Positions 46,392-58,291 are shown, counted from the stretch's first letter. The stretch is DNA of 64,000 bases from Massospora cicadina (GCA_022478985.1 JAKSZP010002714.1:1-64000), one strand, 5' to 3'. The notes: generated by a model not told the origin, from the letters alone. A program made the numbers and translations.

Positions 46392-46947
46392 TGTCAGGAT
46401 TCTCCCTTTATTGGTGAAGCCTCAACTAGGGGTTGTGACTTGCCTATAGGCAAATGCTGGATTGGGATCATCAATAACTTGGTGTTGATTCTGATCTGAA
46501 GTATTAGGAATTGTCCCAATAAACATTTAATTAGATTATAATTTTACACTGGCAAATGATGCTGAGTATGATAAAACCTATTGGGTCATGGCAGAATCTC
46601 ATCTCGGTGCTTGCACCCCAATCAATTAACAATTTTGGGACTTACCAGCAAATTATGCTGAGGATAGTCCCACTCCCCTTTGTATTAATAGAATTATTTA
46701 TCTTAATCACTGTCAGCAATCAATGCTGAGACTTTCCCTATCCCAAATACTCCCCTTCCTGATCCCAATTCTAAACTTGAGGTCATATAAATACCTCACG
46801 TCATTGTTCAAATAAACTTGCCGTTTCTCACAATCCATTTTCATAATTTATCTTTACATAAGGCCTTGAGGCCTATTAACTCACTGTGGGCTATGGAAAC
46901 CTGATTTAATGCAGGCTGGGTTGGAGTTGCTCCCTCGTGTCCCAACA
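46392..46947. repeat. right LTR of the TRIM-like element
   Basis: Partner of 45125-45678. Its end CCCAACA is followed by the degenerate target duplication TCAGC. Confidence 0.85.
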
Positions 46948-47329
46948 TCAGCAGCCCTGTTACTAAAGTTAAGAAATTTTACAACACATGAGTGAAATCT
47001 TTTTTAGGTAAATCTGACATGGGATCAGGGCTGGTGTGGGGATGAAAACCTTGCCCACTTTGCAGGGAGGGCGCATACCCAGGACTCATCAACAGTATGA
47101 GCAAGGTACACCTCAGAGCGGAGTGGGTGGGCTCAAGGTTGCTGATTCCCCCTTTTAAAAAAGCAAAACTTCCTGATCAAGCTGTAGGGGTGTTATCTTG
47201 AAGCTTACAGGAGCTGTCTTTAATTTCAAAAGCAAATTTTCAAGATCCTAGGTCAATTTCTGCCTCTAAACTACTCACAATAAGAAAGTTCTCCTTATTA
47301 GATGTAACAATTCTATTAATGTAATTTAC
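46948..47329. other. unassigned part of the insertion block in element I
   Basis: No coding frame or repeat partner is recognised. Confidence 0.3.
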
Positions 47330-47700
47330 AATTATGAGATACTCCCATCTGTTTCCAGCAAGTTGAGCACTGTAGTTGGGTCCCTCAAAATAACATCTTC
47401 AAAGAGCAGGGTGTTCCACTACAAGTGGTAAATAGTTGTGAGCTACTCCTAGGAGAACATAAGAATGTTGGCACTTGTTTGTCCCTGGACCTACCAGAAG
47501 GATTGTTGGAGGAGATCTAGCCATGTGGGAAGGTTTCTGGATCAAACTACACGCATTTTAAGATTAATCATTCCTAGCATGAAGAGATCTGCGTCCTTCT
47601 TCCCAACTTAACCACCTGGAAGATTACAGTGAATGAAAATTAAATAGTTGCCTATGTCCACCTTATATATAAAAAATAAACTTATTCTTTAAAACGTTTG
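47330..47700 (+). pseudogene. pol: dUTPase-like region of element I
   Basis: Across frames the plus strand reads DLPEGLLEEI, CVLLPNLTTWKITVNEN and IVAYVHLIY. This aligns with VPKGLYREI, KVLLTNLQKETITI and VVAYLHLVPI of element B, so the fourth copy of this domain is present. Stops are frequent. Confidence 0.5.
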
Positions 47701-47899
47701 TGACATCATCAAAGTTTGGGTTGCTAGATGCAGTGTCAGTTACTTGATTAATTATTTACTGAAAACAGTTAAAAGACCTACCAGAAGCGCAAAGGATCAA
47801 GCCTTGATGATGCTAAAAAATGCTCTGTTATTTGCTACTAGAAACTATGACTTGGGCTGCTAAAGTGATTCTGCATTATATTGACATGCCAATACCAAG

Positions 47900-48732
47900 C
47901 CTATATGTTCTAGGCCTTTTGATGAAGTTGTACGGAAAGAGCTCAATAAGCTGCTACAACAAGGCATGACTGTCCCTCACGCAGACATGGGCTAGCCCTG
48001 TGCTTATTATCAAGGAAAGTACAGCTCTAACTGGTAGTGAGTGAATATTGTCAATTGGATAATACTACCAAAAATAATATTATCTTTTTTCTCAAAAAGA
48101 TGATGCTCTTGACCAATTGGAGGTGCCAAATATTTCACTGCGCTAGATTTTATAAGTGGCTATTGACAGATCAACCTTTCTAAGAAGGAACAAGAGAATT
48201 CCATGATCATCACCTCCCAAGGGCTATACCAGATGACCCATATGCCTCAGGGTCTTTGCAACGCGCCTGCCTCTTTTCAATGTGTGATAAATTCTATTCT
48301 AAGCAGCCTAAAGTTAGGCTGCGTTTTAGTATATCTTAATGATACCAAAGACTTTTCACATAATTTCCAACAATATCTGTCCCACTTAGATGAAGTATTC
48401 CGTGAGATAGCTAAGGCTCACTTAAAGATCAAACTGAGCAAGTATCAATTCTTTAAGACCTAAACGGAGTGTTAGTCCACATTGTCAACATGAAAGGGAT
48501 ATGGCTGCAACCCCAAAGCTTGACACCATTAATTACATTATAAGTCATAAAAATAAAGAAGAGGTACAATTAATTCCTGAGGATGATATGATACTATTGT
48601 CAATTAATTAAAGTTTTTGAACAGTTAGCCAAACCTTTTTTTAGTTATTAAGGAATAGAGTGACATTTCAATGGTCTGTGGAGTGAAAATATGCCTTTAC
48701 AAGTTACATGCTACCTTAACTCAAGCGCACAT
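47900..48732 (+). pseudogene. pol: reverse transcriptase of element I
   Basis: The best piece, 48203-48463, reads LYQMTHMPQGLCNAPASFQ, VLVYLNDTKDFS and KAHLKIKLSKYQFFK. The catalytic box is YLND, with the first Asp changed to Asn. Upstream, SGYWQINLSKKEQEN-like sequence lies near 48150-48190. The following thumb region ends in ATLTQAHI at 48732, where a solo LTR is inserted. Confidence 0.8.
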
Positions 48733-49881
48733 TGTTGGGATTTTTGCCCATATTCCCAGCTGACTAGGTTACCAGGGATTGCTAGGGGATAATTCCCTAT
48801 AGAAAAGTGAATTGGATATCAGTTGACCCTGATTTCAGGGTAACATTGTTAGGGAATTTTAGGTTTTTCACCTGGGTCAGATCTGTCAGGGATTAAACCA
48901 GATGAATGCTTAAGATCTCGTCGGGCAGAGTTGCTGATGAAATATGGGCATCTGATAGTTGATCAATGATTAACTATCAGGTTTACCAATTGGGATTGGT
49001 CAGGTTTCATCACCAACTAATTTAGAATTTAAGGATCAAGTTGCAAGGTGAGTGATATCACTTGGAACTAGTGAATTGATCAGTTGTTTTGTGACCTGCC
49101 TTAATGGGTAACAAGTCCCATTACCTAAGCATGTCACTTGCCAGATATAGATAGTTTTTTGGGATCAAGAGGAAAATGTTAGGGACACGTTTTTTGAATC
49201 TTTTAATTTTAGGTCTTGTGGATGTCCAATGATGGAATCCTAGCCAGGATGGGGAAGACCATTGCTAATGAGATGAGGATGGGTAAATCAATGGCAATGG
49301 GTGCCGTTTCATTGAGGAGGTGTCAACCAAGGGTTGGGAACCAGATTTTTCTTTAAATTCCCTTAAGAATTTTTTTAATAAAAAACTAATTATGAGAGTA
49401 TAAGAAAAGCACTAAAGACCAGAGTATTATCTTAATATACTTTATCAGGATCCATTTTGAGTTCTATTATTTATCAAGGAAATTATTGCTGTGTGCTTTA
49501 ATTCGGATACTCTTTAAGATAAAGAGTAAGGATCTGAGTGGGGATCTAGAGAAGAGAATCTGAACTGAATTAGGGATTTCTGCTGACTGTGTGTCACCAG
49601 AGAGAATCTGTAAATGAGAATCTGAGCAAGGATCGAGTTAGGCAGTACCAGGGAATGAATCCATATTAAGGATATCCTAACTAATTTAAGAGGAAATACT
49701 GGCCAAGCGTTGGCCTAATTCTAGTAATTTATTCAACTATGGATAATGGTCTCCATACTATTACAAAACAAATTTTTCTTACTATAATACAACGAGGAGA
49801 ATTGCACAACAAAGAACCTGTGAAGTTAATTAATTTAGGGTTATCAGCTGAGAATAATTAATAACCGTATAAATTTTAACA
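48733..49881. repeat. solo LTR in the RNase H gene of element I
   Basis: The insert is 1149 bp, starting TGTTGGGATTTTTGCCC and ending AAATTTTAACA. It interrupts the reading ATLTQAHI / CYPDFNRSFTVQSDASS. The flanks CACAT (48728-48732) and CCCAT (49882-49886) fit a 5 bp duplication with one change. Its length and TG...CA ends mark it as an LTR left after recombination. No second copy occurs in the window. Confidence 0.75.
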
Positions 49882-50330
49882 CCCATCATTTGTTACCCAG
49901 ACTTTAACCGATCATTCACTGTTCAATCTGATGCCTCATCAATAGCCATTTGTGTGGTACTATCCCAGCGCAATGATCATGAGAAAGTCCACCCAGTTGC
50001 CTTCTGTAGCAGTTCCCTCACCAAACCTGAGAGGAACTAAACACTAACAGAATGCACATGTTTATCCATCATCTTTGCTTCAAAACAATTCCACGTATAC
50101 CCACATGGAACCAAGTTTCAGGTTGTCCCTGATCACGATTCTCTATAATGACTTTAAAATTTAAGGAGCGTGAATAGATTTTTAGCAAAATGGGTTTTGA
50201 GCTTTCAGCTTACAACTACAGATTCATACATTGTTCTGGGTTGTCACATCAGCATGTCAATGTCTCACTAGACTTCCTATTATCTTAGCATTGTCCCTTT
50301 AAGCCACCCAGTTATTTGAATTAATGAAAG
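49882..50330 (+). pseudogene. pol: RNase H of element I
   Basis: Reads FTVQSDASSIAICVVLSQ, VHPVAFCSSSLTKPERN, LTECTCLSIIFASKQFHVY and VVPDHDSL, the same block order as in A. The first Asp is kept, the catalytic Glu is in LTECT and the third Asp is kept in PDHDSL. Confidence 0.8.
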
Positions 50331-51400
50331 CTCGCTGATTTAAAGATGAGTAGCCTACCATTCAAAAGCTTGAAAGCTATTACTTTTAAACACTGAGCTT
50401 CAAAATGGTATACCTTATAAAAATTGGAAAGTATGGCCAAAGGTCTTTATATCCTACCCATCTGAATAACCCATAATGGTTATGTAAGCTCATCAGATTT
50501 ATGGCCACAGTCAGCTTACAAGGCTTTGAAACAGGTGCAACAGAGTTACTGCTGAGAATCTATGAGAACTTATTCAGAAAAACTTGATAAAGTGTCAAGT
50601 ATGTCAATCTCAACAACCTCAAAATCTCTATACTATCAGCTCGTCAAGCATAAACTGGGCTTAGCATACTATCTCTATCAATTTTATCAGTCATTTGCTT
50701 TCAGCGACTTTAACCACCAATACACTGTTGTAGCAATTAACCACTTGATTAAGTGGGCCAAAGCCAAACCCATAGGTGAGAATGGTGCAGTCACTACTGC
50801 TAAGCTCATTTGGAGTATATTATGCAACATGGGTGCCCCCAAGTTATAGTGGATGATAAAGCCCCAACTTTACATCCAGAAAAATCCCCTAACTCAATAT
50901 CTTAAGGGAATTTAAGGAATCCTGAATGCTTCCTACCATCCTGAGACTAACAGTACCTTAGAAAGGGTAATTGGGACCTTGGTAAAAACTAAGCAAACTT
51001 GCCACTGAACCCCTTTACAATGGACCCTTTACATCAGGGTCACCATTTTTGACTATAATATTGGATACCATAGCTCCACAGGGGGTTTGCCCTTTCAACT
51101 ACTCTATGGCTGAAAACCTGCCTTGCCATCCCTACTACATTCTATTGTAGAAGATGGTGGTGGAGTTCAACCTAAGGATTTCTTTAGTTGTTTAGTTAAG
51201 ACTCTAATAAAAATTCAAACCAAAGTCTACAGAGTGGCTTTGACTTGCAAAATCAACCAAAAGTTTCAAGCTGACTGTTAGATTCTGAGGATCGCTTGCT
51301 TGAAAAATTAAATCCTGCACGTCTAATCAGATTATAGTTTGGCTGAAATTACCTCAAATTATCCGTGTATTATGGAATTTTTACCGTTTGGAAGCTCACT
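50331..51400 (+). pseudogene. pol: integrase of element I
   Basis: The core reads YTVVAINHLIKWAKAKPIGE with GAVTTAKLIWS in the open stretch 50562-50849, matching IVAINHLT-x-WVEARAI of A and B. Later pieces near 50915-51290 (FDYNIGYHSSTGGLPFQLLY-like) give the C-terminal part. No 3' LTR could be identified, so the end is approximate. Confidence 0.75.
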
Positions 51401-52191
51401 AGGTGTATTCAAATTACTTCAACTCTTCTGGTTGATCTTAGGCTCAATTTTCCCTCTGTATTTAGGAACTTCTACCAAGGCAGGTAAAGGTACAAACTTT
51501 GGATTCTGAAATTCCAGCTTATCGACACTCTTAAAAAAAGACTCTGATATAAAAACCAGGCAAAAGAGAATTGATAAATTTTATCAATATTAGATAATAT
51601 TATTTGATAATCATTTATTAGGCCAGGTGCCAGTAAATATACCTGTATGGCATCTCCTGGCCACATATCAAGCATGCAATTTCCTCTAATAATTATTTTT
51701 CACCTCCATTCAGCCCTTGAACTAATAAAATTATGCCCTATTGCTAGGACGATTGGTGGCAAATACTCTCATACTCAGGAAGATTTCAGGGATAAAAATC
51801 ACAATACAAACATGCAAATTTTCTAGGATTATCCTGATTTAAGTTTTTGTAAATATGCTGATGATATATGAATTATGGGAAATCTGGCATTAATTACAAG
51901 TAAATGACGCACCCCTAATTGGGCGTTGGCAGGCCTCTCTTGTTAGCACTAGGTATTCCCATTCAGGTGGTCCATGTACAAGTGCTATCATGCCAATTAT
52001 GAGGAATGACATACAAAATTTAATATAGGGCAGGCTTGATTACGATTTTATGATGTCTACCTCTCTATGGGATTTTTAGACGTTAATTTCAGATTGATCT
52101 TCAGACGATTTCTTAAGCTGAATAGTTGATATTGATACCAATTAGTTGGGACCAAATGCCAAGTTTGCTGCATGTATAATCATCTTGGATA
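51401..52191. other. unassigned segment between I and E
   Basis: No convincing open frame, terminal repeat or partner. It may hold the decayed 3' LTR of element I. Confidence 0.3.
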
Positions 52192-53206
52192 TGTAATTCT
52201 AGGGGAGCAATCCCTTTGCTTAGACTGGGAAGTTTTCCTTTTTCCAAATAAAAAGGGTCCAAAGAGGATGGTTGTACCTCTCATTACAACAGGGCGACCT
52301 CGCCCAAACGGTTGATGAGTGCTGGGTAACTGCTCTCCCTCTGAAGATTCCTTCCCCTGTCCCCACGCTTGCCTCTGCCAAATTAGTTTGCCAAATTTAG
52401 GAGATCTGCGCAGAAATTGTTGGTAACCAACATCCCCATGAGCTGGATGGATTTTATAGCTCTGATGATGCCAAAACCATGAAATTGAACTCATAAGTTT
52501 CAAATTTCTGAGTAAATAAAGCCCATCGGCATGCAACTCATAGTCAAAAGGGGGCAAGTAAAGAATCTTGGTCAAAGTCACCAGTGGCATTGAGCCATTG
52601 ATCAGTATATTTTCTGATGCCAAACTCTCCTCAAAATTGTCAGGGACAATCCCCAATGGGCAGGTATCAGTATCAGGTACTGTTGCCAATAGTTTGAAAC
52701 CTCACTTTAAAAATTGGGATTGGTGTTGAAGGTAAACATTTCGCTGAACAAACGCTCAAGAGACTGGTTACAGGTGGGTTGGCCATCCTGAACCCATTTC
52801 TGACCCATTGGGACCGCCCCTATGTGGGGTGGCCCTAGGTTATCCTGTTGCCCATTGGGCCAGATGCTGTCACGCTAACCAATGTAAACGCAGTAAAGCC
52901 TCAGGTCAGGCGTTTAAGGACAAACTGATAGCAACTCAGCATGCTGCTGATTCATTTGATGTTGGTTCATATTAGAATCATTTCTTCCCTCCCTCAAAAA
53001 TTTTCCAGGTTAGGTCGAAATTTGAGGGCCCCAATTCCATTGCTTTGACAAGCTGACACAAAACAAAAACTATTTAATCATTTGTATCACACTGAGATAA
53101 TTATTGATCAATTCTTTTATTTAACTTTTCAATAAAAATTCCTCTATCCAATTATAGTTTTTATTATTTTTAAATCTAAACCACCCCTCCCCACTATATT
53201 TCAACA
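52192..53206 (+). repeat. 5' LTR of chromovirus E
   Basis: Starts TGTAATTCTAGGGGAGCA, ends TATTTCAACA. It aligns with 57281-58291 and 58843-59832, for example in the shared AATAAAAAGGGTCC and CTTGCCTCTGCCAAATTAGT stretches. Confidence 0.9.
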
Positions 53207-53790
53207 ATTTATGGGACCATGGTCGTGTTTACCTGGTTCTTCGCTAGGATCTCATACAAATAATGGCTCATAGGTGCTCAGTGGCAAAAGTCCTTACTGG
53301 TTTATATAACAGTCATGCAAGTAGAAGTGCCACTGGAATTCAGACTTACCATTTGGGTGCTTCAGTACTTAAGTTGGCAGGCTGGTCTAAAATTAACTTG
53401 CTGTCTTCATGACAAAATCAACCAGCCATTATTTTAATTATATTCTCTCTTCTCGTTGGGATGAGCATAGCAGTGACCCTTTTCTCTCAGATAATAAGTT
53501 TATTAAACCATCTAGTACTAAAAAAATAAGTTTATTAAGAAGTTATACTATGGCCACAATAGCCTAGTGTCTCTTAAATTTTCTAAGCCTACCCTCCAAA
53601 ATGGGATTTTATGATAGGAGCTGCCAAGGTGTCCTTGGTGTCAAATAGCAGCTCTGAATCATTGTCCAAATCAAAATCAATAGTGCCGCGGCCCACTTGC
53701 CCATGTCAGTATATTCTGTTATTCTATTTTACTAAGTAGCTACTAATGTCACAAATATTGTGGTTTCCCCCAATTCTAGTACCATCTCTT
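53207..53790 (+). pseudogene. first ORF (gag position) of chromovirus E
   Basis: Reads MVVFTWFFARISYK, then VPLEFRLTIWVLQYLSWQAG and HDKINQPLF, aligned with element F (AFVWFFASFLFK, MPLAFWLAFWVILHPDWQA, DKIDQPLF). Compared with F about 300 bp at the beginning are missing, and E' has the same missing part. The hydrophobic nature is unusual for a Gag. Copy iii of the tiny insertions lies at 53507-53524. Confidence 0.55.
53507..53524 (+). mobile_element. ultra-short LINE-tail insertion (copy iii)
   Basis: ACCATCTAGTACTAAAAA is flanked by the 14 bp repeat AATAAGTTTATTAA (53493-53506 and 53525-53538). The poly-A boundary is ambiguous by a few bases. Confidence 0.75.
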
Positions 53791-54100
53791 CCTTATCACA
53801 GACTCAACTATAGCTGCCAATAAAGAGAATTTCGCCAACTTTTTATTGCCCATGAAAATTAGTATTGGAGCTCATCACGTGTCATTTGAGGCCTTGGTGG
53901 ACACTGAAGCAAGGATAATGTTATGAGTGTAGAGCTATCCCACCAGTTGGAACTTGACCTGGCTTGGTTCCTTTAGTGATAGTCGCTTCATTGGCCTCCC
54001 AGCCCTCATACCTAGTTTTTCGCCCAGTACCTTTCTCTGTTAACCAGTTTAGATAGTGTTTTGGTTCTCCGCAATGCCAAACTTGGTGTTTTGCAGTAAT
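53791..54100 (+). pseudogene. pol: protease of chromovirus E
   Basis: Near 53885-53915 the plus strand reads FEALVDTEAR, the aspartic protease loop with DTG changed to DTE. F has the matching FETLVDNGTAGNFMSVEL. The following residues are frameshifted. Confidence 0.65.
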
Positions 54101-55150
54101 CTTAGTGGTGGGTTGGTGGCGTCAACAGCATGTAAGAATTCACCTGGAGTTTAATATATTGTCATTTACTAATGACCAGACAGAAGGCGAGTTTCCTTTA
54201 GTGGATTTTCTTAAAAAACTTAAGGTCACAGTTCAATCACTTCCCTTGTTTCCCCTGCGGGTCTCCCATCTGATTTCCCTGAGGTATTGATGGGATATAA
54301 AAGTATCTTCGATTCTGAGAAGGCGGACCAACTCCCCCTAATATTAAATTTAATTTAGGGTTCAGAACAACGGTGCAGGTGTTAATATTAACTGTTCTTC
54401 ATACCCACATACAGCGGAGGAGAAGGCTGCTCTTATTGCATGGTTGGATGACATGCTTTAGAAAAGGTGGTTGTTCAAAGAGACATCACCAGTTATTTCT
54501 CCCATCTTTTTTCAAGAAGGCTGAAGGCTCCCTTCATCCCTGCACGGATTATGGTCACCTAAAATAAAATCACTGTTCATGATCCCTACCCTTTGCCTCT
54601 GAAGCAGACTATTGGTAAAGTGGTTGCTAAGTCGCTTGTGTTCTCTAAACTGGATCTTGATATTGCCTTTAATCAAATTTAATTGATTAAAGGTCAGGAA
54701 TGGCTTACCGCTATCTGAATAAAAAGGGGATTTTTCCAGTTTTAGACAATACCATTCAGGTTAAATATTGCACTGGCCACATTTAAAGAAAAATCAATAG
54801 TTTGTTGGGTGATCTCTGGTTCACCTGCATGGTAGATTATATAGACAATATCCTGGTACACTCCCCGACTCCCAAACAACATGCAAAAGACTTAGAATCA
54901 GTTGTGGCGGCCTTACATAAAGTGGGTCTATTTGTTAAGCCTTCAAAATGTAAGTTTTATTGGGAGGAAGTCACATTTTTATGCAACCTTGTCCTAAAGG
55001 ATGGGTACGCCATTCCCTTTAACAAGTTGCATGACATCCGTGAGTGGCCCACTCCAATGACCCAAAAGCAATTAAGAAGCTTCTTGGGCACTATAATTTT
55101 CTTAAAAAATCTCCACTGCTTTATCCCAGTTAGCTGCCCCACTTCATCCA
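54101..55150 (+). pseudogene. pol: reverse transcriptase of chromovirus E
   Basis: Motifs: AWLDDML, WLFKETSPVISPIFF, CTDYGHLK (the CxDYR-x-LN block), DPYPLPL-like, then in the open stretch 54802-55161 MVDYIDNILVHS (catalytic box Y-x-D-N, second Asp changed), KPSKCKFYWEEVTFL and IREWPTPMTQKQLRSFLG. Frames shift at least three times. Confidence 0.82.
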
Positions 55151-55665
55151 CTCACAGGTAAAAATGCCCCCTTTTGTTGGGCGCCTGAGTGCCAGCAGGC
55201 GTCTGAGTCAATTAAAAAGGTGTTTTTGTATTCCCCTATCCTGAAACATGTGGACCCCTCCAAGCCCTATGTCATAGCATGCAATGTGTCATCTGTTGCT
55301 GTGGAGTGCTGTATTGCTTCAGGAGCATGAGGGTTAGAGCACCATGTCGCCTTCTTTTCCTGCAAGTTCTCTCTTATGGAGCAGTCTTGGGCCATCTATG
55401 ATAAGGACCTTGAAGCCGTTTCATGGGCCCTGACCCACTGGCGGCATCTTTGGAAGGGCGCTCAACACGAGTTAACAGTGCAAATGGATTATAAAGCCCT
55501 TCTTTACTTCTGCAAACCACAGAAGTTGGCACACAGGAAAGCTTGAACCTACTGGGATTTGTGTAGCTTTAACTTCAAATATGAGTTTATGAAAGGAGCG
55601 TTAAATGTTTTTCCCAACTTCTCAAGTTTTAACACCGCACATTGCTCTGTAGATTCAGATGAAGC
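55151..55665 (+). pseudogene. pol: RNase H of chromovirus E
   Basis: Reads PLTGKNAPFCWAPECQQ, DPSKPYVIACNVSSVAVE (catalytic Asp replaced by Asn in ACNVS), SLMEQSWAIYDKDLEAVSWA, LTVQMDYKALLYF and KGALNVFPNFSSFN. This is the connection plus RNase H pattern of Tf1/sushi elements. Stops lie near 55330 and 55545. Confidence 0.82.
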
Positions 55666-55799
55666 GGATCTGGTTACTGTCATCCCTCCCACCCAAATCT
55701 TATCCATCATCCCTCACAGGGTTTCAACAGTGGACTTAGCTCCAGATACACCCCTAATCTTCCGAGTTAGGGCAGCTTGAACATCCTGTTCCGAAGGGG

Positions 55800-56920
55800 T
55801 GGACCTTTTGGAGAGATTGTCCCCTCCTGAAGCTAAACATTCCTTGTATTACATAGGTGAGAGTCTCATTAACTTTTGGTCAAGGGTTTGGGTTACTTTC
55901 CTTCTTTGAGCTGAAGTGATTCAGGCTCACCATGATCCTCCCACGGTTGGACACCCTGGGAAAAAGAAGTGCCTTGATTTGATCAAGCGTACCTATAGCT
56001 GGGCAGGTTTGTCAAAAGATGTACTAACTTGGATCTCAGATTGCGTCACTTGTGCTCATGTTAAGTCAAATTGGTTGGGCAATAATGGTCTTCTTCACCC
56101 CTTACAACAAACAGAGGGTTCATGGACATCGGTGTCTGTGGATCTTTATCATTAACCTTCCCAGTTTTTAATGGGTTTACTGCAGTGATGGTGGTGGTCA
56201 ATCGTTTTCCAAAACCTTTCCTTCTTTATCACTTGTTCCACTGCTATAACTTCTGAGGATACTGCTCAACTTTTTTGCGCCATGTGTTCTCAATGTTTGG
56301 TCTCCCACAAGAGATCAATATCAAACAAGGGCCTCAATATACAGCGCAATTCTGTCATTAGCTCTTGGCAATTTTGAAGATCATTCCCTGCCGCTCCACA
56401 GCATACCACCACTAGTCCAATGTCTAAACTGAATGGGTAAATCAGATTTTTGATCAGTATCTGCGCTGTTACTTGGCTGCTGCTCAGGATACCTGGGCTG
56501 ATGACCTCCTCATCCCGCAGTTTGCATATAATAATGGAACGCATGCCTCCACTGGATTCTCTCCATATGAAGCGACCTTGGGGTACAACCCCTCATTCTC
56601 AATTGGTCCATGCCTTCTCACAGAGGTACCAGCTGCCGCCAATCATGCCCAGCATATTCTGACCATACAATCCTTAGTTTAGGAGCATCTCACTAAGTCA
56701 ATAAGTGACTATATATAGTTCACAGATTGGAAGCAGCTCCTAGCTCATCCCATCAAGGTTAGTTCATATGCCTTTCTAGATATCAACAATTATGGATGTA
56801 GGTGCCCTTGCGTAAGTTTTCAAGAAAATGCTCAGGTCCCCACTTGGTGGAGAAAGATTTAGGGAATGGTGCTTTATAATTAAAATTGCCACCCCACTAA
56901 AAGCAACACCCAGTTTTCCA
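55800..56920 (+). pseudogene. pol: integrase of chromovirus E
   Basis: The zinc region reads AHHDPPTVGHPGKKKCLDLI with CVTCAHVKSN (55916-56155). The core has SVSVDLYH (first Asp) and, after frameshifts, TEWVNQIFDQYLRCYLAAAQ with the catalytic Glu. Then come ADDLLIPQFAYNNGTHASTG and GYNPSFSIGPCL. The second catalytic Asp (expected before QGPQYTA) reads Lys. Confidence 0.82.
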
Positions 56921-56959
56921 TGTATCTCAGCTATCCCCAATCAAGGGGGCAATTCCCTC

Positions 56960-57215
56960 AGATCCAGAGCCTATTATGATTGAGGACGTGGAGGAGGCAG
57001 AAGTGGAGGGCATCTTGGCTTCCCACAGATCTCATCAATCAGTTCAATATCTTATTTCTTGGAAAGGTTATCCAGCCTATGAGAAAAGTTGTTTAGGGCT
57101 CAGGATTGTGCAAACTGTTCTGAGTTTGTTGAGGCTTTCCGTGCCTCCCATCCAGATGATCCTCATCTTTCCCAAAAATTGCAGCTTTGATGGAAATCAA
57201 ATTGCCTAAAATCCA
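56960..57215 (+). pseudogene. pol: chromodomain of chromovirus E
   Basis: VEEAEVEGILASHRSHQ is followed by QYLISWKGYPAYEKSC, then, one frame over, EFVEAFRASHPDDP. It is the canonical chromodomain pattern (EVE-x-ILDSR ... YLVKWKGY-x-E-x-SW ... FHRRHP). Fused to the integrase C-terminus, it would tether integration complexes to heterochromatin marks. The second half is frameshifted. Confidence 0.88.
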
Positions 57216-57264
57216 CAAGAATGTTGCTCTCACGCAGTTTCCTGGTGGTGGGGCCCTCCTTTGG

Positions 57265-57280
57265 CAAAAGGAAAGGGTAA
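57265..57280 (+). other. polypurine tract of chromovirus E
   Basis: CAAAAGGAAAGGGTAA lies directly before the 3' LTR. Confidence 0.8.
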
Positions 57281-58291
57281 TGTAAGTCTAGGGGAGCAAC
57301 CCCTCTGCTTGGACTGGGCAGTTTTCCCTTTTCCAAATAAAAAGGGTCCGAAGAGGATGGTTGTACTTCTCATTACAACAGAGCGACCTCATCCAAGTGG
57401 TAGACGAGTGCTGAATAACAGTGCTCCCTCTGAAGATTCCTCCCCTGTCCCCACACTTGCCTCTGCCAAATTAGTTCGCCAAATTAAGGAGATCTGCGTA
57501 GAAATTATTGTTAACTGATATCCCCATGAGCTGGAAGGATCATATAAAGCCAATGATGCTGAACTCTCAAAAACAAACTCAGAATTTCCAAAATCTATGG
57601 AGATATGCCCGTTGAGCATGCAACTCATAGTCAAAAAGGGACAAGTAATGAATTTTCAGGCAAAATTGCCAATGGCATCAAGTCATTGTGAAGTACAGTT
57701 GCTGACGCCAAACTTCCCTCAAATTGTCGTGGACAATCCCCAATGGGAAGGTATCACCATAGGGTACTGTTGCTGATAGTTTGAAACCCCTAATTCAAAA
57801 ATTGGGTTTGGTGTTGATGGTCAACATTTGGCTGAACAAACGCTCTAGCAACTGGTCACATGTGGGTTGGCCATCCTGAACCCGTTTCTGACCCGCTGGT
57901 GCCGCTCATATGTGGGGTGGCTCTGAGGATTCCTGGTGCCCATTGGTCCAGATGCCATCATTCTAACTAATGTATATGCAGTAAAGCTTCAGGTCAGGCA
58001 TTTGCATATGAGCTTATAGCAACTTGGACTGCTGCCAATTCCTTCAATGTCAGTTCAGTTTTGAATCATTTCTCCTCTCCCTCAAAATGCTCTGGGTAAA
58101 GTAAAACTTTGAGGGCCCTGATCCCATTTCTTTGACAAGTTGACCCAAATTAAACACTATCCAATCAGTTCCTTCACATTGAGGAAATTGTTGGTCAATT
58201 TTTTTATGTAACTTTTTAGTAAAAAATCCTTCTATCCAATTCCAGTTTTTATTATGTAAAATCTAAAACACCCCCCAACTATATTTTAACA
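57281..58291 (+). repeat. LTR shared by chromovirus E and tandem unit E'
   Basis: Starts TGTAAGTCTAGGGGAGCA and ends TATTTTAACA. It is the 3' LTR of E and at the same time the 5' LTR of E', because internal sequence resumes right after it. Confidence 0.88.

Larger units (their letters stand above)
45125..46947. mobile_element. small non-autonomous LTR element (TRIM-like)
   Basis: Two direct repeats of about 555 bp (45125-45678 and 46392-46947) start TGTCAGGATTCTCCC and, in the second copy, end GTGTCCCAACA. They enclose about 710 bp without coding capacity. The 5 bp flanks CCAGC (45120-45124) and TCAGC (46948-46952) fit a target duplication with one mutation. Such short elements without gag or pol are called TRIMs or, when larger, LARDs, and move with enzymes supplied in trans. 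The strand is not decided because neither a primer-binding site nor a polypurine tract is clear. Confidence 0.82.
52192..58291 (+). mobile_element. chromovirus E (Ty3/gypsy with chromodomain)
   Basis: Two LTRs of about 1.01 kb (52192-53206 and 57281-58291) enclose a first open frame, protease, reverse transcriptase, RNase H, integrase and a C-terminal chromodomain, the order of chromoviruses of the Tf1/sushi type. Directly after the second LTR the internal sequence starts again (58292-58498), so no target duplication can be seen and E is part of a tandem arrangement. All genes carry stops and frameshifts. Confidence 0.87.

Noticed and set aside
45125..46947. Tandem duplication of host DNA instead of an LTR element
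   Set aside because: The direct repeats have TG...CA-type ends and a 5 bp flanking duplication with one mismatch, which favours an LTR element.
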